The notes: generated by a model from the letters alone, not told the origin. Positions 27,415 to 36,645 are shown, numbered from the stretch's first letter. The stretch: DNA of 64,000 bases from Mesorhizobium sp. NZP2077 (GCF_013170805.1 NZ_CP051293.1:1680001-1744000), one strand, 5' to 3'. Program-made: numbers and translations.

Positions 27415-28476
27415 ATGACCTCGACATCACCTGCCCAGCCGGCCGACAAGCATGTCGCCCCTCAAGCCGATCACGGCGATCCAGCCAGGAGCCTGGTCGC
27501 ACGCATCGCCGAAGGGCGCGCCTGGCTGTTCCTTGCCGGCCTGATCATCTGTTTCGAGGTCTGGTCGCGGCTCGCTTTCGGCGCGACCTTCATGCTCAAC
27601 CCATTCAACCTGCAGTCCATCGCGATCTTCGCCGTGGCGCCGCTGCTGCTGGCGACCGGACAGACCTTCGTCATTATCTCCGGCGGCATCGACCTGTCGC
27701 TTGGCTTCATCATGGGCCTTGCCGCCGTCATCGCCGCGCATGCCACCAACCTGGCGGGAGCCGCAATTCCCCTGCCGCTGGCCATGCTGGCGGGCATCCT
27801 CGCCTCGGTGATCGTTGCAGGCGTGCCAGGCGTCATCAACGGCCTGCTGATCTCGCGCCTCAGGGTTCCGCCCTTCATCGGCACGCTCGGCATGTTCGGC
27901 GTCGCGCGCGGCGCCGCCTTCCTGCTTGCCGGTGGCACCACCGTGCCGGTGCAGAATTCCTGGTTCGCGCTGCTCGGCAACGGCAAGTTCTATGGCGTGC
28001 CCTATCTGGTGCTGATCACCGCGGTCTTCGTCATCGTGATGCACTATCTGCTCAGCCAGACCCGGTTCGGCCAGCACAATTATGCCATCGGCGCCAATGT
28101 GCAGGCGGCGCGCCGCGCGGGCATCGACATCAGGGGCCATATATTGCGGCTCTATGTGCTGTCGGCGATGTGCGCCGGCCTTGGCGGCGCGCTCTATGCC
28201 GCGCGCTTTACCGCGGGTGCGGCGCAAGCCGGTGAGCCCTTGCTGCTTGACAGTGTCGCGGCCGTGGTCATCGGCGGCGCCAGTCTGTTCGGCGGCTCCG
28301 GTACCATCTTCGGCACGGTCGCCGGCGCGCTGGTGATCGCGGTCATCCAGTACGGGCTGGTCTTCGTCAATGTCGAGCCGTTCTGGCAGTTCATCGCCGT
28401 CGGCGTCGTCATCATCATTTCCGTTCTTATCGACCAGGCGCAGCGCCGGTTCAGTGGAGCCCGTCAGGATGAATAG
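27415..28476 (+). CDS. Sugar ABC transporter permease (RbsC/FrcC-like)
   Basis: 353 aa, eight to ten membrane segments of the BPD_transp_2 class. Markers: GQTFVIISGGIDLSLG, VPGVINGLLISRLRVPPFIGTLG, GASLFGGSGTIFGTVAGALV. The hydrophilic N-terminal ~35 residues are cytoplasmic. Start ATG 27415; its stop codon lies inside the following ATPase gene. Confidence 0.9.
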   Translation: MTSTSPAQPADKHVAPQADHGDPARSLVARIAEGRAWLFLAGLIICFEVWSRLAFGATFMLNPFNLQSIAIFAVAPLLLATGQTFVIISGGIDLSLGFIMGLAAVIAAHATNLAGAAIPLPLAMLAGILASVIVAGVPGVINGLLISRLRVPPFIGTLGMFGVARGAAFLLAGGTTVPVQNSWFALLGNGKFYGVPYLVLITAVFVIVMHYLLSQTRFGQHNYAIGANVQAARRAGIDIRGHILRLYVLSAMCAGLGGALYAARFTAGAAQAGEPLLLDSVAAVVIGGASLFGGSGTIFGTVAGALVIAVIQYGLVFVNVEPFWQFIAVGVVIIISVLIDQAQRRFSGARQDE

Positions 28477-29224
28477 CAGCAATCAGACCACGCCCCTGCT
28501 GGAAGTCCGCAATCTGTCGAAGCACTTCGGTGCCGTGCGTGCGCTGAACGATTTTTCCATGGCCGTGCGGCCGGGCGAAGTGGTGGCGCTGGCCGGTGAC
28601 AACGGCGCCGGCAAGACGACGCTGATCAAGGCGATATCGGGCGTGTTCCAGCCGACGGGCGGCGAAATCCTGCTCCGGGGCCAGCCGGTGACTTTCGCGA
28701 CGCCGCAGGAGGCACGCGAGAAGGGCATCGAGACGATCTACCAGGATCTCGCGCTTGCCGACAATCTGTCGATCGGCGCCAACATCTTCCTTGGCCGCGA
28801 ACCGATGCGCAAGGCGTTCGGCTTCCTGCCGGTGCTCGACCGCAAGGCGATGGCCGAGGCAGCCAAGGCGACGATGGGGCGGCTCGACTTCCATGTCAGC
28901 CGGCTCGAGGCCCCGGTCAGCAATTTCTCCGGCGGCCAGCGCCAGGCGGTCGCCATCGGCCGTGCCGTCTACTGGGATGCGCAGATCCTGATCATGGACG
29001 AGCCGACCGCCGCCCTCGGCGTGCCGGAGCAGCGCAAGGTGATCTCGCTGATCCACCAGCTCAAGGCGCAAGGCCGAGGCGTGATCTTCATCTCGCACAA
29101 TCTGCAGGACATCTTTGCAGTCTCGGACCGTATCGTGGTGCTGCGGCGCGGCGTCCAGGCCGGCGAGCGCAAGATCTCAGAGACCAACCATGACGAGGTC
29201 GTCAAGCTGATGGTCGGCGGCTGA
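28469..29224 (+). CDS. Sugar ABC transporter ATP-binding protein, single domain (FrcA-like)
   Basis: 251 aa with one nucleotide-binding domain: Walker A GDNGAGKTT, Q-loop IYQDLALADN, signature FSGGQRQ, Walker B ILIMDEP, H-loop ISHNLQDI. RbsA/XylG homologues carry two such domains; the single-domain form is that of FrcA, the rhizobial fructose importer ATPase. It overlaps the permease end by eight bases. Fructose itself or a related ketose fits the kinase and aldolase nearby, but this is not proven. Confidence 0.9.
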   Translation: MNSSNQTTPLLEVRNLSKHFGAVRALNDFSMAVRPGEVVALAGDNGAGKTTLIKAISGVFQPTGGEILLRGQPVTFATPQEAREKGIETIYQDLALADNLSIGANIFLGREPMRKAFGFLPVLDRKAMAEAAKATMGRLDFHVSRLEAPVSNFSGGQRQAVAIGRAVYWDAQILIMDEPTAALGVPEQRKVISLIHQLKAQGRGVIFISHNLQDIFAVSDRIVVLRRGVQAGERKISETNHDEVVKLMVGG

Positions 29225-29227
29225 TTT

Positions 29228-29734
29228 CTAAGCTGCCTCCCGATTCGTCAGCGCGATGTGGCAGCAGCCGGAGCCGTGGCCCGGGGTCCAGGTGACGTTG
29301 TCGAAACGCACGCCGGTCGCCTCGAACAGGCCACGGTCGAAGGCGCCGGCAATCCGGCAGAGCGTGGCGAGGCTTTCGTCGCCAACGGCGGCCTCGACCC
29401 AGGCATCCTTCAGCGGGCAGCACTTCACCTTGAAGGCGATGCGGTCATCGCCGCGTTCGACATCGGTCGGATACATCAGGCCGCCGTCCGGGCTGACCGC
29501 CAGGAAGGCCTCGCCGATGGCGCGCGCATCGTTGGCGCCGAAGCTGGAGAAGGCGGCTGCGGCCACTTCCTTGCCGCGCTGCTCGATGGCGCGGATCATG
29601 ATCGCCTCGGCCTTTTCAGCACCCAGCTCTCCGGTCAGTTCGTCGAGGAACAGGCGGTAGAGATCGGCGCGATTGCGGAAGGCGGAATCGAGTTCGCGCG
29701 ACAGTTTTTCGGCTCTGGCTTCGGCGTCGGTCAT
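29228..29734 (-). CDS. ATC hydrolase family protein (L-2-amino-thiazoline-4-carboxylate hydrolase)
   Basis: 168 aa resembling PF14196: two conserved cysteine motifs (KCCPLKDAW and GSGCCHIAL), FDRGLFEATGVRF between them, and an N-terminal helical half. Characterised members open amino-thiazoline-carboxylate on the way to cysteine; many others are untested. It overlaps the upstream ATPase gene by four bases, so it is the last gene of the peptide-type importer operon and may process the imported compound. Cytoplasmic. Confidence 0.75.
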   Translation of the reverse strand: MTDAEARAEKLSRELDSAFRNRADLYRLFLDELTGELGAEKAEAIMIRAIEQRGKEVAAAAFSSFGANDARAIGEAFLAVSPDGGLMYPTDVERGDDRIAFKVKCCPLKDAWVEAAVGDESLATLCRIAGAFDRGLFEATGVRFDNVTWTPGHGSGCCHIALTNREAA

Positions 29735-30516
29735 GATGCATCCTGTGTGGTTCTTTTGAGCTTTGGCGTTGCCGCTACCAACGCCTTGCCGATGGCTGAT
29801 TGCGGTGCGTCGATCACGGCACGGGCATCGCCGCTCTCGGCAATGCGCCCGGCATCGAGAAGGATGGCACGGTGGGCGATGGCACGGACGACGCCGAGAT
29901 CATGGGAAATGAAGAGATAGGCGATCCGTTCCTGCCTCTGCAGGTCGAGCAGCAGGTCGAGGATTTGTCCGCGCACCGAGACGTCGAGCGCCGATACCGC
30001 CTCGTCGAGCACGATCAGCGACGGCTTCGTTGCGATGGCGCGGGCGATGGCCACACGCTGTCGCTGGCCGCCGGAGATTTCGTGGATGTCGCGCGGCGCG
30101 AGATCGGCCGTCAGGCCGACGCGCTCGAGCAAGGCGGCGATGCGGCGCGGGCGCTCGGTGCGGGAGGCGATGCGATGGATGCGCAAGGGATCGTCGAGCA
30201 CGCGCGCCACCGTGGCGCGCGGGTTGAAGGCGGCAAGGGGATCCTGGAACACCATTTGCAGGCGCGCGCGGTGAGCGCGCAAGGCAGCGCCACGCAACGC
30301 CAGGAAATCTTCACCTTCGAAGTCGATGCGGCCAGCGTCCGGCTCGATCAGCCGCAGCACCAGCCGGCCGATCGTCGATTTGCCGCTGCCGGAGGGGCCG
30401 GCCAGCGCTAGTGTTTCACCGGAGTCGATGTGAAAAGAGACATCGTCGACGGCGATGACGGTATTACCGCCGCGACGGTAGCGCTTGGTGAGGTTGGACA
30501 CTGCGAGCAGGCTCAT
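29731..30516 (-). CDS. Oligopeptide/dipeptide ABC transporter ATPase (DppF-like)
   Basis: 261 aa: Walker A GPSGSGKST, Q-loop VFQDPLAAFNP, signature ISGGQRQR, Walker B LIVLDEA (the Pro of DEP is replaced by Ala, common in Opp ATPases), H-loop ISHDLGV. Start ATG 30516, overlapping the upstream ATPase by four bases. Works with the next ATPase as a heterodimer on the DppBC-like permeases. Confidence 0.9.
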   Translation of the reverse strand: MSLLAVSNLTKRYRRGGNTVIAVDDVSFHIDSGETLALAGPSGSGKSTIGRLVLRLIEPDAGRIDFEGEDFLALRGAALRAHRARLQMVFQDPLAAFNPRATVARVLDDPLRIHRIASRTERPRRIAALLERVGLTADLAPRDIHEISGGQRQRVAIARAIATKPSLIVLDEAVSALDVSVRGQILDLLLDLQRQERIAYLFISHDLGVVRAIAHRAILLDAGRIAESGDARAVIDAPQSAIGKALVAATPKLKRTTQDAS

Positions 30517-31310
30517 GCGTGCAACCCGGCCCGGTTCAGCAAGGGTGCGGCGTCGAGGCCGATATGGGCGTCGAGCAGCGCCCGTGTGTAGGGTTGGCTT
30601 GGGGCGCCCACAATATGTGCCGTCTCGCCAAGCTCGATCAATTGGCCGTGGCGGAAGACGGCGATGCGCTCGGCGAGTTCCGCTGCCAGCGCGATATCGT
30701 GGCTGATGAACAGCAGCGTCATGCCATCCTCGGTTACCAGCCGCCGGATCAAGCCGACGATCTCGGCCTGCACGATGGTGTCGAGCGCGCTCGTCGCCTC
30801 GTCGGCGATCAGCAATGTCGGCCCAGCCGCGATTGATGCGGCGATTGCCACCCGTTGCTTCTGGCCGCCGGAGAGCTGATGCGGGAAGGCGCGAAGGGCC
30901 GAGTCGGGATCGGGCAGGCGGACGCGTTCGAGGAGGGTTTTGGCTTTTGCATAGGCCTTCGGCCAGTTGAGGCCGAGATGGGTGCGCGCGACTTCGGCGA
31001 TTTGTTTGCCGATGGTCATGACAGGATCGAGGCTGGCGGAAGGGTCTTGGAAGACGAAGCCGATGTCGCGGCCGCCGAGGGGTGTGCGGCCAAGGCTGGG
31101 CCATTGAATTCTTCCGCCAACTGCCGAAGAAGCCGGCAGCAGCCCTGCGATCGCCAGCGCCAGCGTGCTCTTGCCCGAACCGCTTTCGCCGATGATGGCG
31201 AGACGTTCGCCAGCCTCTATATCGAGACTGATGTTCTTCAACGCCGCCACCTCACCGCCGTCGCGGCGATAGGTCACCGTCAGATCGCGGATCGACGCCA
31301 GCACGGTCAC
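30513..31310 (-). CDS. Oligopeptide/dipeptide ABC transporter ATPase (DppD-like)
   Basis: 265 aa: Walker A GESGSGKST, Q-loop VFQDPSASLDP, signature LSGGQKQR, Walker B LLIADEATSALD, H-loop ISHDIAL. The iron-sulfur-type cysteine cluster of DppD C-termini is not seen, and the C-terminal region is short. Overlaps its neighbours by four bases on both sides. Confidence 0.9.
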   Translation of the reverse strand: MTVLASIRDLTVTYRRDGGEVAALKNISLDIEAGERLAIIGESGSGKSTLALAIAGLLPASSAVGGRIQWPSLGRTPLGGRDIGFVFQDPSASLDPVMTIGKQIAEVARTHLGLNWPKAYAKAKTLLERVRLPDPDSALRAFPHQLSGGQKQRVAIAASIAAGPTLLIADEATSALDTIVQAEIVGLIRRLVTEDGMTLLFISHDIALAAELAERIAVFRHGQLIELGETAHIVGAPSQPYTRALLDAHIGLDAAPLLNRAGLHA

Positions 31311-32137
31311 GACAGGCCTCTTCGAACCGCTGTCGTCTCGACGATGCCTTCTCCGGCGAGATAGACGCCCAGCACCGTCAGCACGAGCGCTATGCCCGGG
31401 ACGATCGACAGGAATGGCGCGGTGCGCAACACAGTGCGGCCTTCGGCAATCATGCCGCCCCAGGTGACCCGGTTGGGGTCACCGAGGCCGAGGAAGGAGA
31501 GGGCCGCCTCGGTGAGGATCGCGGCGGCGACGATCACCGACGACATCGCCAGCACTGGCGGCAAGGCGTTGGGCAGCACCTCGCGAAAGGCGATTTCGAG
31601 CGGATGCATGCCGATGGCGCGGGCGCTTGCGACATAGTCGCGTTCGCGGATGGAGAGGACTTCGGCGCGGGAAATTCGCGCCGGCCCCGTCCAAGTGCCG
31701 AGCGCTATTGCCGCAACGACGATGCCGAGCGACGGTCCGACGACGCTGACGAAGGCCAGTGCCAGCAGGAAGCTCGGCACGGTCTGGAAAGCATCGGTGA
31801 TGCGCATCAGCACCTCGTCGACGAGGCCGGCGGCAAAGCCGGCCAGCGTGCCGACCACAGAGCCGATGGCGAGCGCCGCCGCCGCTGCAGCGAGCCCGAC
31901 GGCAAGCGAGGTGCGGGCGCCGTGGAACAGTTCGGCCAGCACGTTACGGCCCAGCCTGTCGGTGCCGAGCGGCAGCGACCAATCCTGGAACGGTGGTAGC
32001 AGCGCCGGTCCAGCGATGGCTTGGGGATCGCCAGGGAAAAGCAGCGGAGCGATAAGCGCCATCGCAACCAGTGCAGTCAGAAGGATGGCGCCGGCTATTC
32101 CCTCGGGCGTATGCAGAAAACGGCGGAGCGGGGTCAT
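31307..32137 (-). CDS. Peptide-type ABC transporter permease (DppC-like)
   Basis: 276 aa, about six membrane segments. N-terminal cytoplasmic helix and first segment (GAILLTALVAMALIAPLLF), the WSLPLGTDRLGRNVLAELFHGARTSL motif diagnostic of DppC/OppC, and the ABC-contacting loop YVASARAIGMHPLEIAFREVLPN. Partner of the next permease gene. Confidence 0.92.
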   Translation of the reverse strand: MTPLRRFLHTPEGIAGAILLTALVAMALIAPLLFPGDPQAIAGPALLPPFQDWSLPLGTDRLGRNVLAELFHGARTSLAVGLAAAAAALAIGSVVGTLAGFAAGLVDEVLMRITDAFQTVPSFLLALAFVSVVGPSLGIVVAAIALGTWTGPARISRAEVLSIRERDYVASARAIGMHPLEIAFREVLPNALPPVLAMSSVIVAAAILTEAALSFLGLGDPNRVTWGGMIAEGRTVLRTAPFLSIVPGIALVLTVLGVYLAGEGIVETTAVRRGLS

Positions 32138-33120
32138 GCATCGGCCTCGCTGGCGCCAACGCGTGGGTCGAGGAAGGCATAGGCGATGTCGACGAGCAGG
32201 TTGATGACGATGACCAGGAAAGCGCTGACGAGGATGATGCCGAGCAGCAAGGGCGTGTCGCGCGAAGCCACCGCTTCCTGCGCCAGCCGGCCGAGGCCTG
32301 GCACGGAAAAGACACTCTCGATGACGACGCTGCCGCCCAGCATCTGCGCCGATTGCAGACCAAGCATGGTGACCAGTGGCAGCAGCGCGTTGCGGGCGAT
32401 ATGGGCGAGCACGATGCGGCGGCGCGAAAGCCCTCTGGCGCGGGTGGCGAGGACAAAATCCTGCCGCCAGACCTCGGCCATGCCAGCGCGCATCATGCGC
32501 AGGTAGAGCGCCAGATAGATGAAGCCGAGGGCGGACACCGGCAGGACGAGATGGATGGCGATGTCGGCGGCGCGGTCGAGGCCGGTCTTGTCCGAGGCCA
32601 GTGTCTCGATACCGCCGATCGGCAGCCAGCGCAGGTCGACGGCAAAGACGACGATCAGCACCAGGCCGAGCCAGAAACCCGGCACGGCATAAAGCGCCAG
32701 CGAGCCGATCGACAGGAAGCGGTCGCGGAAACTGCCGGGCTTGGCGCCGGCATAGATGCCGAGTGCCGAGCCGAGCCCGAAGGATAGCGCGGTGGCGCTG
32801 ACCATCAGCAGCAGCGTGTTGGGCAGGCGTTCAAGGATCACGTCGCGGATTGGCTTGGAGAAGGTCACCGACTGGCCGAGATCGAGATGCAGCAGCGCCC
32901 AGAGATAGTTGGCCAGCCGCGTCAGTTCCGACTGATCGAGACCCCAGCGATGCCGTAGCAATTCGATCATGCCGGCATCGCCGCCGGTCGAGACGATGTA
33001 GGCATCGACAGCGTCGCCGGGGGCGGCTTCGAGGAGGAGGAAGGTGCCGATGATGACGATCAGCAGCACGAAGACGCTGCCGACGAGACGGCGGCGGAGG
33101 AGGGTGAGGGCGCGGGTCAT
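32134..33120 (-). CDS. Peptide-type ABC transporter permease (DppB-like)
   Basis: 328 aa: N-terminal membrane helix (LVGSVFVLLIVIIGTFLLLEAAPGDAV), LGQSVTFSKPIRDVILERLPNTL, and the loop ATRARGLSRRRIVLAHIARNALLP, all typical of DppB/OppB. ATG 33120 is chosen because upstream in-frame sequence is an intergenic repeat. A hairpin and 136 bp separate it from the binding-protein gene. Confidence 0.92.
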   Translation of the reverse strand: MTRALTLLRRRLVGSVFVLLIVIIGTFLLLEAAPGDAVDAYIVSTGGDAGMIELLRHRWGLDQSELTRLANYLWALLHLDLGQSVTFSKPIRDVILERLPNTLLLMVSATALSFGLGSALGIYAGAKPGSFRDRFLSIGSLALYAVPGFWLGLVLIVVFAVDLRWLPIGGIETLASDKTGLDRAADIAIHLVLPVSALGFIYLALYLRMMRAGMAEVWRQDFVLATRARGLSRRRIVLAHIARNALLPLVTMLGLQSAQMLGGSVVIESVFSVPGLGRLAQEAVASRDTPLLLGIILVSAFLVIVINLLVDIAYAFLDPRVGASEADA

Positions 33121-33169
33121 GGGGGGCGTCGGCGGTGCACGACGACTAAAGGAAACGTCGCGCGTGAGT

Positions 33170-33201
33170 GCCCCCCTCTGTCCTGCCGGACAAAGGGGGG
33201 C
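33170..33201 (-). terminator. Intercistronic hairpin (repeat-type) after a binding-protein gene
   Basis: 14-bp stem with one mismatch: GCCCCCCTCTGTCC pairs with GGACAAAGGGGGGC around a TGCC loop. The sequence resembles a palindromic repeat common in Mesorhizobium-type genomes. It lies between the binding protein and DppB-like genes. Confidence 0.75.
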
Positions 33202-33256
33202 CTCGCAGAACTCGACGCCTACGTTGATTTCGCGAACTTTCATCCGCGCAAATGTG

Positions 33257-34867
33257 TCACGATTCCAGATACGTGTCCGCCCAGTTCGACACCGCCCAGC
33301 GCGGGTTGTTGGCGATGTTTCCCACCGTATCGCGGGCGACGCTGATAAAGCTCCATTCGGCGACATTGATCAGCGGCAGGTCGGCGGCCACTTCCTTCTG
33401 GAACTCCTTGTAGAGGTCGGTGCGGGCTGCCGTGTCGAGCGTTTCCGAGGCCTTGGCGATCAGCGCGTCGAGCGCTTCGTTCTTGTAACCGCCCTGGTTG
33501 GAGAACGGCACGCCGTCGGGAATACCGCTCTGCACCAGGATGGTGGTCGAAATCGCCGGGTCGCCGCGGAACACCGGCGGGCCGACGGCGAGATCGAATG
33601 CGTGGTCGGTGTAGACGGCCTTGATGTGGGCGGCCGAGTCGTTGTTGACCAGTTCTGCGTCGATGCCGATGGCAGCCAGCGCCTGGCGCAGATAATCGCC
33701 GAACTGTTTTGTCTCGTTGAAATAGGGCGCCGGCAGGAGTTTCAGCGTAAAGCGCTTGCCGTCTGGGCCTTTCTTGTAGCCGGCTTCGTCGAGCAGCGCG
33801 TTGGCCTTGGCGACATCGAAGGCATAGGTCGGTACGTCGGCGGTGTAGAACTGTGGGTCGTTCTTCGGCACCGGGCCGGTGGCGGTGGCGGCATAGCCGA
33901 GGAACACCGTCTTGACGACGAAATCCTTGTCGATGGCATGGGCGATCGCCTGGCGCACCTTCACATCGGCCAGTTCCTTGCGGCGATGATTGATCTCGAC
34001 GACGAGCTGATAGGTCAGCCCCTCATAACCCTTGCTGATCACCCTCAGCCCAGGCACCTTGGAGATGCGGTCGAGATCGGCCAGCGGCACGGCGGAGAAG
34101 GCGGCGAGCTGGATTTCTTCCGCTTCCAGCGCGCTCGCGGCCGACGTGCGGTCAGTCAGAACCTGATAGATGATCTCGTCGAGATAGGGCTCGTCCTTGC
34201 CCCAGTAATCGGTGTTCTTCGTCAGCCGGTAATACTGGCCGGCCTTGTACTCGCCGAACTTGAACGGCCCGGTGCCGATGGGGGCGTTGTTGGCCGGGTT
34301 GTCCTCGATCTTGCCGACCTCGTAGACGTGCTTCGGCACGACGCTGCTCAGCGCCGGCAACGAGTTACGGATCAGCTGGAACGGCGTCGGCTTGGCGAAT
34401 TTGAAGACGGCGGTGAGATCGTCAGGGGTGTCGACGCTGGCCAGATCCTTGAACACGGTGCGGCCGAGATTTTGCAGCGGCTTCCAGATCTGCAGCGCCG
34501 AGAAGGCGACGTCGGCCGAGGTGAACGGCTTGCCGTCATGCCATTTGACGCCGTCGCGCAGCTTGAACGTCACGGAGAGCCCGTCGCCGGCACCTTCCCA
34601 GCTCAGCGCCAATCGTGGCGCGAGCCCGTCCTTGCCGTCGAAGGAGGCTTCGGCCAGCGTCTCGACGATCTTGCTGGAGATGAAGAAGACGCCGTTGGAG
34701 GCGACGATCGCCGGGTTGAGGTTGCGTGGTTCGGAATCGGCGGCGAGCACCAGTCGGCCGCCCTTCTTAGGCGTCTGCGCCCAGCCCAATGTCGGCATGG
34801 CGGTGGAGGCCAGCAGCAGCGCCGAGCCGGCAAGTATTTTGCGTCTGGAAATCGTGAAACCTGACAT
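33257..34867 (-). CDS. Peptide-type ABC transporter substrate-binding protein, Tat-exported
   Basis: 536 aa, SBP_bac_5 (DppA/OppA) family. N-terminus SGFTISRRKILAGSALLLA has a twin-arginine motif (SRRKILA), suggesting Tat export, with cleavage near GWAQ. The mature protein shows DGVKWHDGKPFTSADV, GTGPFKFGEY, IAHAIDKDFVV and NALLDEAGYKKGPDGKR. Start ATG 34867. First gene of the six-gene operon. Ligand unknown; this family also takes opines, nickel and sugars, not only peptides. Confidence 0.92.
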   Translation of the reverse strand: MSGFTISRRKILAGSALLLASTAMPTLGWAQTPKKGGRLVLAADSEPRNLNPAIVASNGVFFISSKIVETLAEASFDGKDGLAPRLALSWEGAGDGLSVTFKLRDGVKWHDGKPFTSADVAFSALQIWKPLQNLGRTVFKDLASVDTPDDLTAVFKFAKPTPFQLIRNSLPALSSVVPKHVYEVGKIEDNPANNAPIGTGPFKFGEYKAGQYYRLTKNTDYWGKDEPYLDEIIYQVLTDRTSAASALEAEEIQLAAFSAVPLADLDRISKVPGLRVISKGYEGLTYQLVVEINHRRKELADVKVRQAIAHAIDKDFVVKTVFLGYAATATGPVPKNDPQFYTADVPTYAFDVAKANALLDEAGYKKGPDGKRFTLKLLPAPYFNETKQFGDYLRQALAAIGIDAELVNNDSAAHIKAVYTDHAFDLAVGPPVFRGDPAISTTILVQSGIPDGVPFSNQGGYKNEALDALIAKASETLDTAARTDLYKEFQKEVAADLPLINVAEWSFISVARDTVGNIANNPRWAVSNWADTYLES

Positions 34868-35058
34868 GATCGAACTCCGTCCTCTCCGCGACCCCGATCG
34901 GCGCGACAACACCCCTCGAATGCCGGCACCGGCATTCTTGCGGTGGCGATTATGAGCCTTGCCGAGGGTTTCGCCAGAGACGGAATTGGCGCATCCTTGC
35001 TTGGCTTTGAAATTTTCGTCCGCTGGACCAGCTCAAGAGAACGGGTTCAATTCAATCT

Positions 35059-35075
35059 ATCTGGCAGGACCAGAT
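35059..35075. promoter_or_regulatory. TGGY-N3-ACCA palindrome, first copy (35-kb region)
   Basis: ATCTGGCAGGACCAGAT: 6-bp arms ATCTGG/CCAGAT. In the 368-bp divergent gap (34868-35235) between the Dpp-like operon and the M24 peptidase. Pattern shared with sites near 40.2 and 58.3 kb. Confidence 0.5.
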
Positions 35076-35134
35076 TTGGCGGATGAGTGGCGGATGACGA
35101 CTTGGTGACAGCCCGGCCGCACTGTTCGCGGATT

Positions 35135-35149
35135 TCTGGCTAGACCAGA
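35135..35149. promoter_or_regulatory. TGGY-N3-ACCA palindrome, second copy (35-kb region)
   Basis: TCTGGCTAGACCAGA, 86 bp before the M24 start. The core CTGGCTAGACCA differs by one base from CTGGTTAGACCA at 58204-58215. Confidence 0.5.
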
Positions 35150-35235
35150 GTGGGTAAAATGATGCAGATTTGATCCACGGCCAAGGGATCTGAGCGGAAC
35201 GACCAGTGATCCCAGGCAAATTCAGGGAGAGAGAG

Positions 35236-36426
35236 ATGAACATTGCGCCGGGCAAGAGCACCGTCAGCACTATTCCGTTCGACGAGGCGAGGGTCGACCG
35301 GCTGATGGAGGAGGCCGGCATCGATGTGCTGCTCGCCACCTCCAAGCACAACACGCAATATCTGCTGGGCGGCTACAAATTCATCTTCTTCGCCGCCATG
35401 GATGCGATCGGCCACAGCCGTTACCTGCCGATCGTCGTCTACGAAAAAGGCGGGCCGGACCACGCCGCCTATATCGGCAACCGCATGGAAGGCGGCGAGC
35501 ATCAGAACAACCCGTTCTGGACGCCGACGCTGCACGCCGCCTGCTGGGGCACGCTCGATGCCGCGAACCTTGCTGTCGAGCATCTGCAGAAGACCGGCAA
35601 GGCCGGCGCGCGCATCGGCATCGAACCAGGCTTCCTGCCGTCGGATGCCTACACGCTGATCCGCAAGGCATTGCCGGACGCCAAGCTGATCGATGCAACC
35701 GATATGCTGGAACGCATGCGCGCCATCAAGACCGATGCGGAATTGGAGAAGCTGCGCACGGCCTCCGAACTGATCACCGATTCCATGCTGGCAACCATTG
35801 CCTGGGCGCGCGAAGGCACGACCAAGGCCGAGATGATCGAGCAGATCAGGCGCGAGGAGACCAATCGCGGCGCGCATTTCGAATATTGCCTGCTGACGCT
35901 GGGCTCCAGCCACAACCGCGCCGCTTCACCGCAGGCATGGAAGAAGGGCGAGGTGCTGTCGATCGATTCCGGCGGCAATTACCACGGATACATCGGCGAC
36001 CTCTGCCGGATGGGCATTTTGGGCGAACCGGATGCCGAGCTCGAGGATCTGCTGGCCGAGGTCGAGATCGTGCAGCAGGCGGCGTTCTCAAAGGTGAAAG
36101 CCGGTACGCTGGGCGGAGACATGATTTCGCACGCTGAGGGCGTGTTGAAGAAATCAAAGGTGGCGCCCTATACGGATTTCTTCGCCCACGGCATGGGCCT
36201 GATCACGCATGAGGCGCCGTTCCTGATGACGAACCATCCGGTGACCTATGAAGGCACCTATGCGGCCAAACCGCTGGAAAAGAACATGGTGCTGTCGGTG
36301 GAAACGACGATGCTTCACCCGACGCGAGGCTTCATCAAGCTGGAGGATACGCTGGCGGTGACGGATGCTGGTTATGTGATGTTCGGTGATCGGGGCAGGG
36401 GATGGAACAGGGGTGGTGCTGCCTAG
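35236..36426 (+). CDS. M24 family metallopeptidase (Xaa-Pro peptidase/creatinase-like)
   Basis: 396 aa. N-terminal creatinase-type domain (about 1-150) and C-terminal pita-bread domain with the metal ligands visible: Asp in IDSGG, Asp in YIGDL, His in FFAHGMG, Glu in VETTM and Glu in KLEDT. Start ATG 35236 with AGGGAGAGAG just upstream. It diverges from the peptide-type importer, so it probably cleaves the imported compound. Prolidase or a C-N hydrolase are both possible. The last residues run straight into the homopolymer-rich stretch. Confidence 0.88.
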   Translation: MNIAPGKSTVSTIPFDEARVDRLMEEAGIDVLLATSKHNTQYLLGGYKFIFFAAMDAIGHSRYLPIVVYEKGGPDHAAYIGNRMEGGEHQNNPFWTPTLHAACWGTLDAANLAVEHLQKTGKAGARIGIEPGFLPSDAYTLIRKALPDAKLIDATDMLERMRAIKTDAELEKLRTASELITDSMLATIAWAREGTTKAEMIEQIRREETNRGAHFEYCLLTLGSSHNRAASPQAWKKGEVLSIDSGGNYHGYIGDLCRMGILGEPDAELEDLLAEVEIVQQAAFSKVKAGTLGGDMISHAEGVLKKSKVAPYTDFFAHGMGLITHEAPFLMTNHPVTYEGTYAAKPLEKNMVLSVETTMLHPTRGFIKLEDTLAVTDAGYVMFGDRGRGWNRGGAA

Positions 36427-36445
36427 CCGGTATTGAAGGGTGCTG

Positions 36446-36625
36446 CCCCCCCCCCCCCCGTTGCCGACGAAATTGGGAGGGGGGGTGGGGGGGGAGACCC
36501 CCCACACCCCGGGGGGGGGGGGGGCGGGCCGCCCCCCCGGGGGGCGGGGGGGCCGGCGCGGGCGGGGGGGGCCCGGGGGGGGGGGCGCCCACGGGGTTAT
36601 GGTGGGGGGCGCCCCCCCCCCCGGG
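36446..36625. repeat. Low-complexity C/G homopolymer tract
   Basis: About 180 bp made mostly of C and G runs, starting with a run of 14 C and including G runs of ten or more. Nothing like it occurs elsewhere in the window. It abuts a REP copy and may be a corrupted or low-quality assembly of repeat sequence; otherwise it would be a strong G-quadruplex former. Open frames across it are not genes. Confidence 0.8.
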
Positions 36626-36645
36626 TTGGCCACCCTTTGTGCGCA

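Noticed and set aside
33044..34864. 606-codon open frame opposite the Tat-exported binding protein
   Set aside because: It lies antisense to a gene with clear family motifs and has no recognisable domains; high GC creates long mirror frames.
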